Shown piece by piece: positions 9,940-17,674 of a DNA stretch of 64,000 nt. This DNA is from Salibacterium aidingense DSM 18341 (GTDB taxonomy: Bacteria > Bacillota > Bacilli > Bacillales > Marinococcaceae): NCBI RefSeq assembly GCF_000429685.1, contig NZ_AUCI01000006.1:1-64000 (forward strand), written 5' to 3'. Both the position numbers and the translations under genes were made by a program. Under the pieces are notes generated by a model, which saw only the letters and a list, made by a program, of their open reading frames with translations, was not told the origin of the DNA and did not search any database. Position 1 is the stretch's first letter; every line of letters begins with the position of its first letter.

Positions 9940-10410
9940 TCATCCAGACATATTCTTATAAATCTGCTGTGCCGCCTTTTTCGACCATTGTACCTGATCT
10001 TCCTTCCGGTTCATAAACTCTTTCACCATGTCTTCTCCTGTGTATCCATCCTTTATCAATTCTTCCAATATCAGTTTAGAAACATCATCTTTGCCGGCTG
10101 CCATTTTCGCATCGAGCATCACACTTATTTTTTCTTCCAGCGTAATAATATGCCTTATGCTTCCCGTCATCAGCGCCGGGGTATTATGACGGTCTGTAAT
10201 GATAACTTCCAAAACCATTTTTTCTCCCTGCTCCATCTTCTCCCGGAAAAACATTTCCTCTTTGGTCGGAACGACAGCTTCGATTAACCAGGATTTGTCC
10301 TTTTCCTCCCGATTAATAATTAAGCCTTCTTCCAGTGGGACTTCGCAGGTAGCAATATCCTTTTTCTGTTTTAATAAAAGATGCAATGACACCAGCTGGA
10401 ATGTCTTCAC
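9940..10410 (-). CDS. Conserved hypothetical protein, possibly YwpF-like
   Basis: 156 residues, no signal peptide or membrane segment. The start MKTFQLVSLHLL and the LEEGLIINREEKDKSWLIEA stretch remind me of the YwpF-like family, whose job is unknown; this is recollection, not a search. Start is a GTG at 10410 with AAGGAG about nine bases before it. The C-terminal third is rich in charged helices. Nothing in the context suggests a function. Confidence 0.6.
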   Translation of the reverse strand: MKTFQLVSLHLLLKQKKDIATCEVPLEEGLIINREEKDKSWLIEAVVPTKEEMFFREKMEQGEKMVLEVIITDRHNTPALMTGSIRHIITLEEKISVMLDAKMAAGKDDVSKLILEELIKDGYTGEDMVKEFMNRKEDQVQWSKKAAQQIYKNMSG

Positions 10411-10442
10411 TTTTATGGTACTCCTTCCCGTGTTAAAGGGTA

Positions 10443-10485
10443 AAAAAGCTGTCTTTCAAAAGATAAACTTTTGCGACAGCTTTTT
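10443..10485 (-). terminator. Bidirectional-looking terminator
   Basis: AAAAAGCTGTC pairs with GACAGCTTTTT around a 21-base loop. On the minus strand the U-run ends the small gene at 10511-10678; the A-run on the other side makes it symmetrical. Confidence 0.7.
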
Positions 10486-10510
10486 CAACCACTTTCCCTC
10501 TTTTATTCAT

Positions 10511-10678
10511 CTAACTTTCGGCCTTCAACATAAAACATTTTTCCACCTCTGCCCGGTCTTTCTCCTTCTGAGAATCTGCCATCCACTGGATCAGTTCTTT
10601 TTCATCAGCCGTCAATAAACGCCCCAGTTTTCGTTCAAAATCTTTCTGAAGCTCTTCCGCAAAATAATTTTGCATCAT
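10511..10678 (-). CDS. Small hypothetical protein (55 aa)
   Basis: An open frame beginning ATGATG with AAGGAG seven bases upstream, encoding MMQNYFAEELQKDFE at its N-terminus and ending KCFMLKAES. It is charged, probably helical, with one Cys. The strong SD and the downstream terminator support a real gene. No family recognised. Confidence 0.6.
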   Translation of the reverse strand: MMQNYFAEELQKDFERKLGRLLTADEKELIQWMADSQKEKDRAEVEKCFMLKAES

Positions 10679-10897
10679 GAACAGGCTCCTTTTCGTACGT
10701 ACAGAATGTTAATGGTTTACATGTCTTTGCGTCGAGGTACGAAACATCTTGTACTATACTAAGGAATGTATTCGATACTTTTTTTATTAATTCCTTCCAG
10801 CACAAAAAAGTTATAAAATATTACTTTTGATTACAAAGTAACCTTTGGGAGGAGCAGCCTACTTTCTGGATATAGGCTTCTCTTCCCCTATCTATCG

Positions 10898-12064
10898 TCA
10901 TTTTTTATTGTCGTACGCTGTCTGCAGCCGCCGGAGACCTTCTTCCAAAGTTTCGCGGGGACAGGCCACGTTCATCCGCACAAATCCGGCTCCTTCTTTT
11001 CCAAATATAGGACCATCACTCAGGGCTAATTTGGCTTCGTGCCGCAGCCATTTCTCCAATTCCTTATCCCCCATATTTAATTCACGCATATCGATCCAGA
11101 CTAGATAGGTGCCTTCCGGCTCTATTACTTTCATTTCCGGCATGTTGGATTCAATATAATCTTTAACGCGGTGTACGTTACTTCTGACATAGTGCAGCAT
11201 CTGTTCCAGCCATTCTTCCCCGTAACGGTAAGCCGCTTCAGCAGCTACTGTGGCAAATGGATTATCGATACCGACAAATTCACGCTGCAGGTGAGACTCG
11301 TATTTTTTCTTTGCTTCTTTATTTTCAAAAACAACATAGGAAAGCTGCAGGGAAGCAAGGTTAAAAGTTTTGCTCGGAGCAAGACACGAGATTGTCTCTA
11401 CTTCTTTACCGGCAGCTGCTTTGGCAAACGGGATATGCTGCCCTTCCAGCACGATATCTGCATGAATCTCATCGGATACGACGAGCACGTTGTACTTTTC
11501 AGCCAGTTCGGCAACAGCGGATAATTCGTCTTCCGTCCACACCCTGCCAATCGGATTGTGCGGACTGCACAGCAGCAGCATTTTGGCCTGCTTCATTTTT
11601 TCCTCTAAGTCCTCAAGATCTATCGTGAATCCCTGCCCGGTTTCTTTCAACGGATTTCTTACCAGCGTCCGCTCATTGTTATGAATGAGTGCATAAAAAG
11701 GATAATAGACAGGCGGCTGAATGATAACGCCGTCTTCCTTTTCTGTAAATGTTTGAATAATATGACTGATGGAGGGGACCACCCCTGGTGTAAAAACAAT
11801 TTGATCGTTTTCCACGTTCCAGTCAAAGCGTTTCTCGAGCCATGCTGTGGTTGCATCAAACAGCGACTTGGGACGGCGGTGGTAGCCAAAAATGCCATGT
11901 TCCACTACTTCCTGCATGGCCTGAAGCACAGGCTTCGGCGCCTGAAAATCCATATCCGCCACCCACATCGGCCATAAATCGTCCGCCCCGTATCGGTCCG
12001 GATAAAAGTCCCATTTCATTGAGTTAGATTGATTTCTATCTATCACCTGTTCAAATTCCATCAT
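10898..12064 (-). CDS. patB: PLP-dependent C-S lyase / aminotransferase, PatB-MalY type
   Basis: 388 residues, fold-type I PLP enzyme. The lysine is in APSKTFNLASLQ, the PLP-binding Asp/Tyr region is VVSDEIHADI, and the N-terminus has the MalY/PatB pattern WPMWVADMDFQAP. The family splits cystathionine and other beta-thioether amino acids to a thiol, pyruvate and ammonia. The SD AAGGAGG is four bases before the first of two ATG codons (12064 or 12061). Single gene, no partner nearby. Confidence 0.88.
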   Translation of the reverse strand: MMEFEQVIDRNQSNSMKWDFYPDRYGADDLWPMWVADMDFQAPKPVLQAMQEVVEHGIFGYHRRPKSLFDATTAWLEKRFDWNVENDQIVFTPGVVPSISHIIQTFTEKEDGVIIQPPVYYPFYALIHNNERTLVRNPLKETGQGFTIDLEDLEEKMKQAKMLLLCSPHNPIGRVWTEDELSAVAELAEKYNVLVVSDEIHADIVLEGQHIPFAKAAAGKEVETISCLAPSKTFNLASLQLSYVVFENKEAKKKYESHLQREFVGIDNPFATVAAEAAYRYGEEWLEQMLHYVRSNVHRVKDYIESNMPEMKVIEPEGTYLVWIDMRELNMGDKELEKWLRHEAKLALSDGPIFGKEGAGFVRMNVACPRETLEEGLRRLQTAYDNKK

Positions 12065-12439
12065 TTTTCCTCCTTGTCCAGGCAGTTGCTGTCGAAAAAT
12101 ATTTAAGTTCTACGTATAAGTGTGCCTTTTTTCACCATAATTTTCAAGACTCGGCGGTCGGAAAAAGAGAAAGAAAATTTCACTTTACCGGACTTAACTG
12201 TGGGATGGAAAAACGCCTGTATATTTTTTCACAAGTTTGATTCTCCATCCCTGTTTTCAACATACGTGCGTCCTCAAGCAGCCTGCTGTGGATGTTTGTG
12301 TTTATTTTTTACAGGACGGAGACGTTGAGCCATAAAAGGCTGCAGCCAGTAATCCCCGACAACTCTGTTTGAAATATGAATACAGGGAAAAAAGAAAGCA
12401 TCCTAAAGAAAGATCGTCTATATAGAAAGGAGACATATC
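12065..12439. other. Gene-free stretch with a possible SigB promoter
   Basis: No convincing gene on either strand. GTTTGA at 12367-12372 and GGGAAA at 12385-12390 are separated by 12 bases, similar to the general-stress SigB pattern GTTTAA-N12-15-GGGWAW, and would drive the small gene at 12440. The rest shows no clear structure. Confidence 0.35.
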
Positions 12440-12601
12440 GTGGATCAATCAGAATTACAGCAGTGTATTACAGAATGCGAAAGTGCACTGTCTCATTTAA
12501 ACAATGCCATCGACGTTGCTCATAGTGATTCGAGAGAAAAAATGGAGCATGCTGTTGAGGATCTGGAACAATGCATTGCAGAATGCCGAAATTTATTGTA
12601 G
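12440..12601 (+). CDS. Small four-cysteine helical protein (53 aa)
   Basis: GTG start with AGAAAGGAG about six bases upstream. The protein has an internal near-repeat: LQQCITECESAL at the start and LEQCIAECRNLL at the end, each carrying a CxxxC pair, joined by a charged helical stretch. This suggests a helical hairpin held by cysteines or metal. No family recognised with confidence; the context (end of the gas vesicle operon on the other strand) does not assign a role. Confidence 0.65.
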   Translation: MDQSELQQCITECESALSHLNNAIDVAHSDSREKMEHAVEDLEQCIAECRNLL

Positions 12602-12624
12602 GCGTAGGGAAATGAGAGAGGCTG

Positions 12625-12759
12625 CCCCTTTCCTGTGATAAAGAAAATGGAACCGAGGCAGAAGCGGAAGGCGGTGACTCCGGGCCAACAGGATGTTGGT
12701 CATGCAGGCGCTGCCACATGATGTGGCGGTTTTAGCCTGTTTCCTTTTCAAGCAGCAGC
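12625..12759. repeat. GC-rich dispersed repeat, copy A
   Basis: The reverse complement of 50441-50562 matches this stretch with two mismatches over about 92 bases, then resumes after a 12-13 base insertion containing CACATGATGTG. The shared core includes GGCAGAAGCGGAAGGCGG and CCAACAGGATGTTGGTCATG. Both copies sit between the 3' ends of convergent genes. An open frame here has no SD and is not called. Confidence 0.85.
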
Positions 12760-12869
12760 CGAAGATCCCATCAAACGGTGTTTGGGCCCGCAGGAAGCGG
12801 GTCAGATCGGCGTGGGCACAGGACATGCGGAACTTAGCCGATCTTCCTCCATTGATGCAGCTCCTTAGA

Positions 12870-13040
12870 TTAGGAGGTCCTATCTGTTTTTGCTCTTAAA
12901 TGATATTCCACCCTCCATAAAGGAATCTCTCCTTTTTGGTCCCATGTTCTTTCTTCGACCCGGCTGACGGAGGATTCCTTTTCTTGACTCATATCCTCTA
13001 AGAGCGTGTAGATATCATGCCATATGTCTTTGTTATTCAT
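12870..13040 (-). CDS. Small protein ending the gas vesicle operon
   Basis: About 56 residues, beginning MNNKDIWHDIYTLLEDM and containing WRVEYHLR. The ATG at 13040 has AAGGGAG nine bases upstream and overlaps the gvpJ stop by eight bases, so it is translationally coupled to gvpJ. In Bacillus megaterium the operon ends with gvpT and gvpU; this may be a GvpT-like or GvpO-like fragment, but I cannot assign it. WKVEY-type segments also occur in GvpO (GWEAEVEV), which is only a faint hint. Confidence 0.65.
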   Translation of the reverse strand: MNNKDIWHDIYTLLEDMSQEKESSVSRVEERTWDQKGEIPLWRVEYHLRAKTDRTS

Positions 13041-13395
13041 TGGTGGATTCTCCCTTCGCATTTGTATCGGAAAGGACCGTTCCCCTGTTTCCTGCGTTTG
13101 TGCCTTGACGTTCTTCCAGCTGTCTTATACGCTGCCAAAGCTCTTCATTTTCTTCCTGTACTCTGGCTGCGCCGGAGGAATAATGAGAATCGTGTTCCCA
13201 CCAATCTATTCCCATTTCTTTTGCTTTGTCTACAGAAGCAACAAGAAGACGTATTTTTATGGTCAACAGTTCGACGTCTGCAAGATTAATTTTAATATCT
13301 CCGGCTATGACTACTCCTTTATCCAGCACCGTTTCCAACACGTCCACAAGGTTACTTGTATTATTCATTGGCGTTGAATGCTGATAAGCTGCCAT
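13033..13395 (-). CDS. gvpJ: Gas vesicle protein GvpJ (GvpA paralogue)
   Basis: About 120 residues. The GvpA-like core VDVLETVLDKGVVIAGDIKI, followed by ADVELLTIKIRLLVASVDKA, is present, then a hydrophilic Cys-free tail of about 45 residues typical of GvpJ. The ATG at 13395 has GAGGAG ten bases upstream; the upstream GTG overlaps the SD. GvpJ is a minor shell or assembly protein. It sits between gvpK and the terminal small gene. Confidence 0.85.
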   Translation of the reverse strand: MAAYQHSTPMNNTSNLVDVLETVLDKGVVIAGDIKINLADVELLTIKIRLLVASVDKAKEMGIDWWEHDSHYSSGAARVQEENEELWQRIRQLEERQGTNAGNRGTVLSDTNAKGESTNE

Positions 13396-13427
13396 TAAGA
13401 TCACTCTCCTCTTCACTCATTGATCCG

Positions 13428-13736
13428 TTAAAGCAAATTACCCAATGGACCTAGATCAATATTTAAGTCTTCATCGTTCAAACCGAAAATATGTTTCATT
13501 TCTTCCATCTTCTCTTCAAGCTGCATAAGCGCCACGCCCACCTGCTCGATCTGCTCTTCGGTGAGTTCCCCCTGATCTACTCTTCTCATCGCCTGTCGTT
13601 CCACTAGTTCTCTCAGCAGTTCCACCACGGTTATTACCAATTGGGAAAGACCTTCTTCTGCGTTATCCGGGTCAAGAGAAATGCGGCCGGTTGGGTGACG
13701 GGTTTCAGTATTGGTAACTTCTGCGTTCTTCTCCAT
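13428..13736 (-). CDS. gvpK: Gas vesicle protein GvpK
   Basis: About 102 residues. The family pattern RISLDPDNAEEGLSQLV, then ELLRELVERQAMRRV and the C-terminal LNIDLGPLGNLL are clear. Several in-frame starts exist: ATG at 13736 follows AAAGGAG and clears the gvpS stop; ATG at 13760 would overlap gvpS. GvpK is needed for vesicle assembly and is not a main shell protein. Confidence 0.88.
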   Translation of the reverse strand: MEKNAEVTNTETRHPTGRISLDPDNAEEGLSQLVITVVELLRELVERQAMRRVDQGELTEEQIEQVGVALMQLEEKMEEMKHIFGLNDEDLNIDLGPLGNLL

Positions 13737-13743
13737 CTCCTTG

Positions 13744-13974
13744 TTACTCCTTTCCGCCATTTTTCTGGCCTTCTTTTTCTGTTTCACCGCCCATCGATGC
13801 AGATTCCTGAAGCTTGCTTACAGAAGATATCAGTACCTTTAAGTCTAGATAAACCAAGTCGACATCCGCGACGGTAATCGTCAAATCTCCGCGGAGTACA
13901 ACTCCCTTATCCAGAACAGCATCCAGAATATCTAAAAGCGAAACATCCTGGTTCTTTAAACTGTTATCTTCCAT
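13744..13974 (-). CDS. gvpS: Gas vesicle protein GvpS (GvpA paralogue)
   Basis: About 76 residues. The GvpA-type fold region LLDILDAVLDKGVVLRGDL and ADVDLVYLDLKVLISSV is present, with a short Gly/Lys-rich tail. Position between gvpL and gvpK matches gvpS of the B. megaterium cluster. The ATG at 13974 has GAGGTG six bases upstream; that GTG itself is the start of the longer open frame and is less likely. Confidence 0.8.
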   Translation of the reverse strand: MEDNSLKNQDVSLLDILDAVLDKGVVLRGDLTITVADVDLVYLDLKVLISSVSKLQESASMGGETEKEGQKNGGKE

Positions 13975-13989
13975 CTTGTTCACCTCTTC

Positions 13990-14817
13990 CTACATGTCAG
14001 AAAAGTGGTAAGCGGGCCACGGACCGGTGACTGCAATTGATATTCCTGCTCCTGTTTCTTCTGCTTTCCGCTGTTCGTTTTCTACAATATCCAAAAACTT
14101 GTCCCTCGAATCCGTTTTGATTAAATACACGCCATTCCAATTCATTTCATCGTTTCGCCCTGTCACTTTTCTCTCCCAGTTTTTTTTCACTTCCTCGTTA
14201 AAACTCGAGGCACAAAGCTTTTCATGAATAGCCCTGCACGTATTCTGTATATTCTCTTTTGCTTTCTCTTCGGCAAACTGATCCAATTTCTTCTTCTCAA
14301 AAAATCGTTTTCCGGGGGAAAGTTTTTCTATCTCTTCTTTCTTCCTTTCTACTTCCTTTTCCTGATCCATCATATTTTTGATGTATTTCTCTTCCTCTAC
14401 GTAAATTTTTATATTCCATTCTTCTTTTTCAGAGAGGTAAGCAAATATCTTTTGTATGTTTTCCTTATCTATTGTTATACGTTTTGTTAAATGATCGGCC
14501 TGTTCATAAATGGTCCCAAATTTAAGCGGAATCACGGTGAAATTTTCATGTAATTGATTCATCACCTCATGATGGTGAAAGGCTCTTCCCTGCAGCCACT
14601 CCATATCCTCTACTTTTTTTTGGAGGATATCTTGGGAATAGTCCTTTTCTGGAACTTTGCACGTGACTGCTGTAATCATGTCATTCAACCTGAGGCCTTC
14701 TATTTTTTGGGGAGGCTCCATTCCGTCTGCCTCCACCCATGAATGTTGGTCATACTCTTCGGTGGGGATAAAAGCGTAGACATAAATCAGTGCAGGAGAA
14801 TCAGATTGTATTTGCAA
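13990..14817 (-). CDS. gvpL: Gas vesicle protein GvpL (GvpF/L family)
   Basis: 275 residues, GvpF/GvpL family. YVYAFIPTEEY at the N-terminus, the central VIPLKFGTIY motif and the C-terminal TGPWPAYHFSDM are characteristic. A charged coiled-coil insertion (EEEKYIKNMMDQEKEVERKK region, residues about 150-200) separates the two domains. Start is TTG at 14817 with GGAGGG upstream. It probably helps seed vesicle assembly with the other accessory proteins. Confidence 0.85.
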   Translation of the reverse strand: MQIQSDSPALIYVYAFIPTEEYDQHSWVEADGMEPPQKIEGLRLNDMITAVTCKVPEKDYSQDILQKKVEDMEWLQGRAFHHHEVMNQLHENFTVIPLKFGTIYEQADHLTKRITIDKENIQKIFAYLSEKEEWNIKIYVEEEKYIKNMMDQEKEVERKKEEIEKLSPGKRFFEKKKLDQFAEEKAKENIQNTCRAIHEKLCASSFNEEVKKNWERKVTGRNDEMNWNGVYLIKTDSRDKFLDIVENEQRKAEETGAGISIAVTGPWPAYHFSDM

Positions 14818-14831
14818 CCTTAATGCCCTCC

Positions 14832-15083
14832 TTATTTCCTAAATTGGTCCCGCGTCAGCTGTTGTTCCCGCTCTTTTGCCTGCCTGTACCTGGCAAGCAG
14901 AATCTCTTCCTGTTTCAAGAACAGCTCTTCTGATATTTCTTCCATTTCATACATCATTTGCAGATTGGATAGTTTTTGCTGGATAAATTCCAGGTCATAG
15001 TATTCTTTATCTACTTCTTCTTTCACTTTATCTCCAACCGTCATTAACAAGGACGCCGGCCAGGTGAAGAGTTTGTGAATCAT
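14832..15083 (-). CDS. gvpG: Gas vesicle protein GvpG
   Basis: 83 residues, beginning MIHKLFTWPASLLMTVGDKV, then a charged helical part with QKLSNLQMMYEMEEISEEL. This is the GvpG pattern. Its ATG overlaps the gvpF stop by four bases (ATGA), and it lies between the two GvpF/L proteins as in B. megaterium. Confidence 0.85.
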   Translation of the reverse strand: MIHKLFTWPASLLMTVGDKVKEEVDKEYYDLEFIQQKLSNLQMMYEMEEISEELFLKQEEILLARYRQAKEREQQLTRDQFRK

Positions 15084-15844
15084 GTTGGGTTCTTCGCTTT
15101 CAATTTGATGTCAATGAAATTATAAGCCGGCCACGGTCCTGTATATTTAAATTCTGCTTTATCCAGCCATTCATTGTAAATCTCGTTGACTTTTGCATCA
15201 AATGCTTCTTCTTTTTCCTTATCAATTAAAAAAGAAGCATTCAGCAGCATCCGTTCGCTGATTACTTCATTACTTTTGGCAGCTGCTGCCATGTCCGCTA
15301 ATGGTTGAAATACGTCCTCTTCAAATTGATAGTGAAGATTCATCATAAATTTATGAGCTGTCTCTCCCAGCTCCATACGATCATAGTAGCTTGCATTTTT
15401 TTCTTTATTCCGGGTTCGTTTTTGCAGGGCCTTTACATGCGGCTCTTGATTCACTTTTTCTGACAGCCATTCTTTTTTTCCGATAATTTTCAGGCCGACC
15501 TCTATTTTGTTTCTGATTTTCGGAAATATTTCATCGAATTGTTCATCAAGCTTATCCATTAGAATATGAATGTCTTCTGTTCCTTCAAGCACATTGCCGA
15601 AACTCATCGGAATAATATCATAGGAAGCCATCACCTTAGATACTATTTCCTGATGGGCCTGCAGATTTTTCCTGCTGGGGTCATATATCTGAATAGGAGC
15701 GTCCGCTGCAACCATTGCTCTGTTATTTTTATGAATGGTATAAACAGGCCGTTCTCCTTCTGCAAGAACAACATGCCCAAAATTCACGGGCTCCTTCTCT
15801 TCAATGACCCCAAACATGTAAACGCCTAATTCCTCGCTCAACAC
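15080..15844 (-). CDS. gvpF: Gas vesicle protein GvpF (GvpF/L family)
   Basis: 254 residues. ELGVYMFGVIEE at the start, the central DIIPMSFGNVLEG motif and the C-terminal YTGPWPAYNFIDIK mark the GvpF/L family. GTG start at 15844 with GGAGGG four bases upstream. GvpF contacts GvpA and is thought to act in nucleation. First of the F-G-L trio in the operon. Confidence 0.85.
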   Translation of the reverse strand: MLSEELGVYMFGVIEEKEPVNFGHVVLAEGERPVYTIHKNNRAMVAADAPIQIYDPSRKNLQAHQEIVSKVMASYDIIPMSFGNVLEGTEDIHILMDKLDEQFDEIFPKIRNKIEVGLKIIGKKEWLSEKVNQEPHVKALQKRTRNKEKNASYYDRMELGETAHKFMMNLHYQFEEDVFQPLADMAAAAKSNEVISERMLLNASFLIDKEKEEAFDAKVNEIYNEWLDKAEFKYTGPWPAYNFIDIKLKAKNPT

Positions 15845-15853
15845 GTTTCCCTC

Positions 15854-16855
15854 CTATATTTCTTTTATTTCCTGCTGGATAAATTGTTCGGTCTCCTTCA
15901 TATCAGAAAGATGTTTGCAATTTCGTACCGTCACACCAACCGTATCTACACACACTTTTAAGAAATCGCTTTGGTTTGGATTTATTTTGATCTTGTTCTG
16001 TCTGCTGATAGTCGCAATCATAACGGCTGATCTAAAGCTTAAGCGCCTGCTTTGGTCTTCTTCACAAACAGCCTGCATGTTGTCAATGAATCGTATAATA
16101 AGCTCGGCTTCGTTTTTTGCCACGTTTGTGCTTTCCTTTAACACTTTGACTTTGGTTTCACGGTCTGACTCCTCTACAGGAATGGTAATCATCCGGTCAA
16201 GCAGCGCATCCTGGGTTGCATGAACCCCGCTGTATTCTTCCGGATTGCTGGTAAAAATCATCTTGAGATCAGGATGGACACTTTTGAAGTAGTGCTTTTG
16301 TTTAGCTCCATATAAAGGGAGAATCCCTTCTTCCAGTAGCGGCAAAAGAATATTGTTTATTTCCGGTTCCGTACGGGTGAACTCATCGTAAATAACGGTC
16401 CAGCCATTTTCCGCCGCTTCGAATAGATGCCCTGCCTTCCAATGCTCTGTTAGTGTATCTTCTCGTTTATAGACTCTGCGGACATAATTATCCACAAATT
16501 TATTGCTTGTGTAACCGGAAAAACCTCCGATCAAATCAACATTGGATAAACTGCGGTTCCCATTCAACAGGACCACCGGCTGATTTGTACGCTTAGCCAG
16601 CTGCATAGCCATTGTCGTTTTCCCAACACCGGAGGCTCCTGTAAAATGAACCGGATATCCTATATTCAAGTATTGGAGAGACCGCTTCAGAATCTCCTCA
16701 ATTTTTTTTGATGAAACAAAACTGTCCACATGATGAATTTGTTTTTTTCCATAGCTTTGTTTCTGTTCCTCCGCTCCTCTTGAATTCCGGCCGTCAGCGC
16801 TGTCGGTGGATTTCCGGGAGGCGGGTGCATTATTTTTCCTGGTTTTTGCTGCCAC
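15854..16855 (-). CDS. gvpN: Gas vesicle AAA+ ATPase GvpN
   Basis: 333 residues. After a disordered Ser/Asn-rich N-terminus, an AAA+ MoxR-like module follows: Walker A GASGVGKTT near residue 75, Walker B VIYDEFTR, sensor MIFTSNPEEYSG and arginine-rich C-terminal lid. GvpN raises vesicle size and strength through ATP hydrolysis, together with GvpO. GTG start, SD formed by the end of gvpO (AGGGAGG), two-base gap, so coupled to gvpO. Confidence 0.9.
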   Translation of the reverse strand: MAAKTRKNNAPASRKSTDSADGRNSRGAEEQKQSYGKKQIHHVDSFVSSKKIEEILKRSLQYLNIGYPVHFTGASGVGKTTMAMQLAKRTNQPVVLLNGNRSLSNVDLIGGFSGYTSNKFVDNYVRRVYKREDTLTEHWKAGHLFEAAENGWTVIYDEFTRTEPEINNILLPLLEEGILPLYGAKQKHYFKSVHPDLKMIFTSNPEEYSGVHATQDALLDRMITIPVEESDRETKVKVLKESTNVAKNEAELIIRFIDNMQAVCEEDQSRRLSFRSAVMIATISRQNKIKINPNQSDFLKVCVDTVGVTVRNCKHLSDMKETEQFIQQEIKEI

Positions 16856-16857
16856 CT

Positions 16858-17283
16858 CTACTGCCTCCCTTCATTTTTGTCCACCAAAGCAGTTCTTGGA
16901 CGAAGCTTTATTCGGTCAAAAGATATAATTTCCAACTTATTATTTAAAGCCACTTCGTATACTCCCAACAGTTGATCTTTGGCATATGTTTTCATATATT
17001 CTTTTTCTTCGATTACTTCCACTTCGGCTTCCCAGCCGTTCTCTTCGTTATTTACAATAGAGGTAATACGGAAAGGAGGGGCAATGTGCTCTGTAAAAAA
17101 AGAACGAAGAATACGGAATACTTCTCCCATATTTTGGTCCCGGTTCTCCTTTTGCTTTTGGTTATTAGACGAAGTTTTCTTTTGATCGGCCCCCGAGGAT
17201 GCCCCAGATTGTTTTGAGGTGGAGGATTTCTGGGAAGAAGATTCTTTTTCCGTTTGATTGGTTTGAGAATTTTCCACTGCCAT
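16858..17283 (-). CDS. gvpO: Gas vesicle protein GvpO (GvpR position)
   Basis: 141 residues. The first 45 are Ser/Gln/Lys-rich and likely disordered. The folded C-terminal part has GWEAEVEVIEEKEYM and LGVYEVALNN, the GvpO pattern. In the B. megaterium cluster the gene at this position was named gvpR. The SD GGAGG is eight bases before the ATG. It lies directly upstream of gvpN, its usual partner. Confidence 0.82.
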   Translation of the reverse strand: MAVENSQTNQTEKESSSQKSSTSKQSGASSGADQKKTSSNNQKQKENRDQNMGEVFRILRSFFTEHIAPPFRITSIVNNEENGWEAEVEVIEEKEYMKTYAKDQLLGVYEVALNNKLEIISFDRIKLRPRTALVDKNEGRQ

Positions 17284-17390
17284 TTCCTGGACCTCCTCTT
17301 CCTTATTTATACTCGTTTTCTAATTTATAGGAGGAAACCCGCCTAAGCACAGGTATACATGCCTGGGCAGGTTCCATCTCCTGGATCAAA

Positions 17391-17660
17391 TTAAGCAAAA
17401 TTCAGTTGATCTCTTCTGTCATTCCCACCGGTTTCATTGTCGATTTCTCCCTGTACATCATCCCTTAACAGCCCTACTGCCTCCGCGTATCTCAACCAAG
17501 TATCCACGCTGGCAATAACAACTCGTGCTTCTACTGTTATCAATTCAATTCCCACCACGGAAACAATGGCATAAAGGTCAATAACGACCCCTTTATCAAG
17601 AATTCGGTCAATGACCTCTGCAAGACTTGAAGAATCTGTACGTTTTTCTAATGTTTCCAT
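17391..17660 (-). CDS. gvpA: Gas vesicle structural protein GvpA/GvpB
   Basis: 89 residues. The core [20 protein letters not shown], then [20 protein letters not shown] and [15 protein letters not shown] is the highly conserved shell-forming GvpA sequence, with the short hydrophilic tail of the Bacillus GvpB type. It is the only typical main shell gene in the window; gvpS and gvpJ are divergent paralogues. SD AAAGGAG with good spacing. A 100-base gap to gvpO may hold a stabilising or attenuating structure. Confidence 0.95.
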   Translation of the reverse strand: METLEKRTDSSSLAEVIDRILDKGVVIDLYAIVSVVGIELITVEARVVIASVDTWLRYAEAVGLLRDDVQGEIDNETGGNDRRDQLNFA

Positions 17661-17674
17661 AGAAATTCACTCCT

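Noticed and set aside
12122-12328. Open frame in the gap before the small Cys protein
   Set aside because: No SD, Phe/Arg/Cys-rich, unsupported by context.
12593-12826. Minus-strand open frame across the GC-rich repeat
   Set aside because: No SD, Cys/Arg/His-rich translation unlike a real protein, and the other repeat copy lacks 12-13 bases so the frame is not kept.
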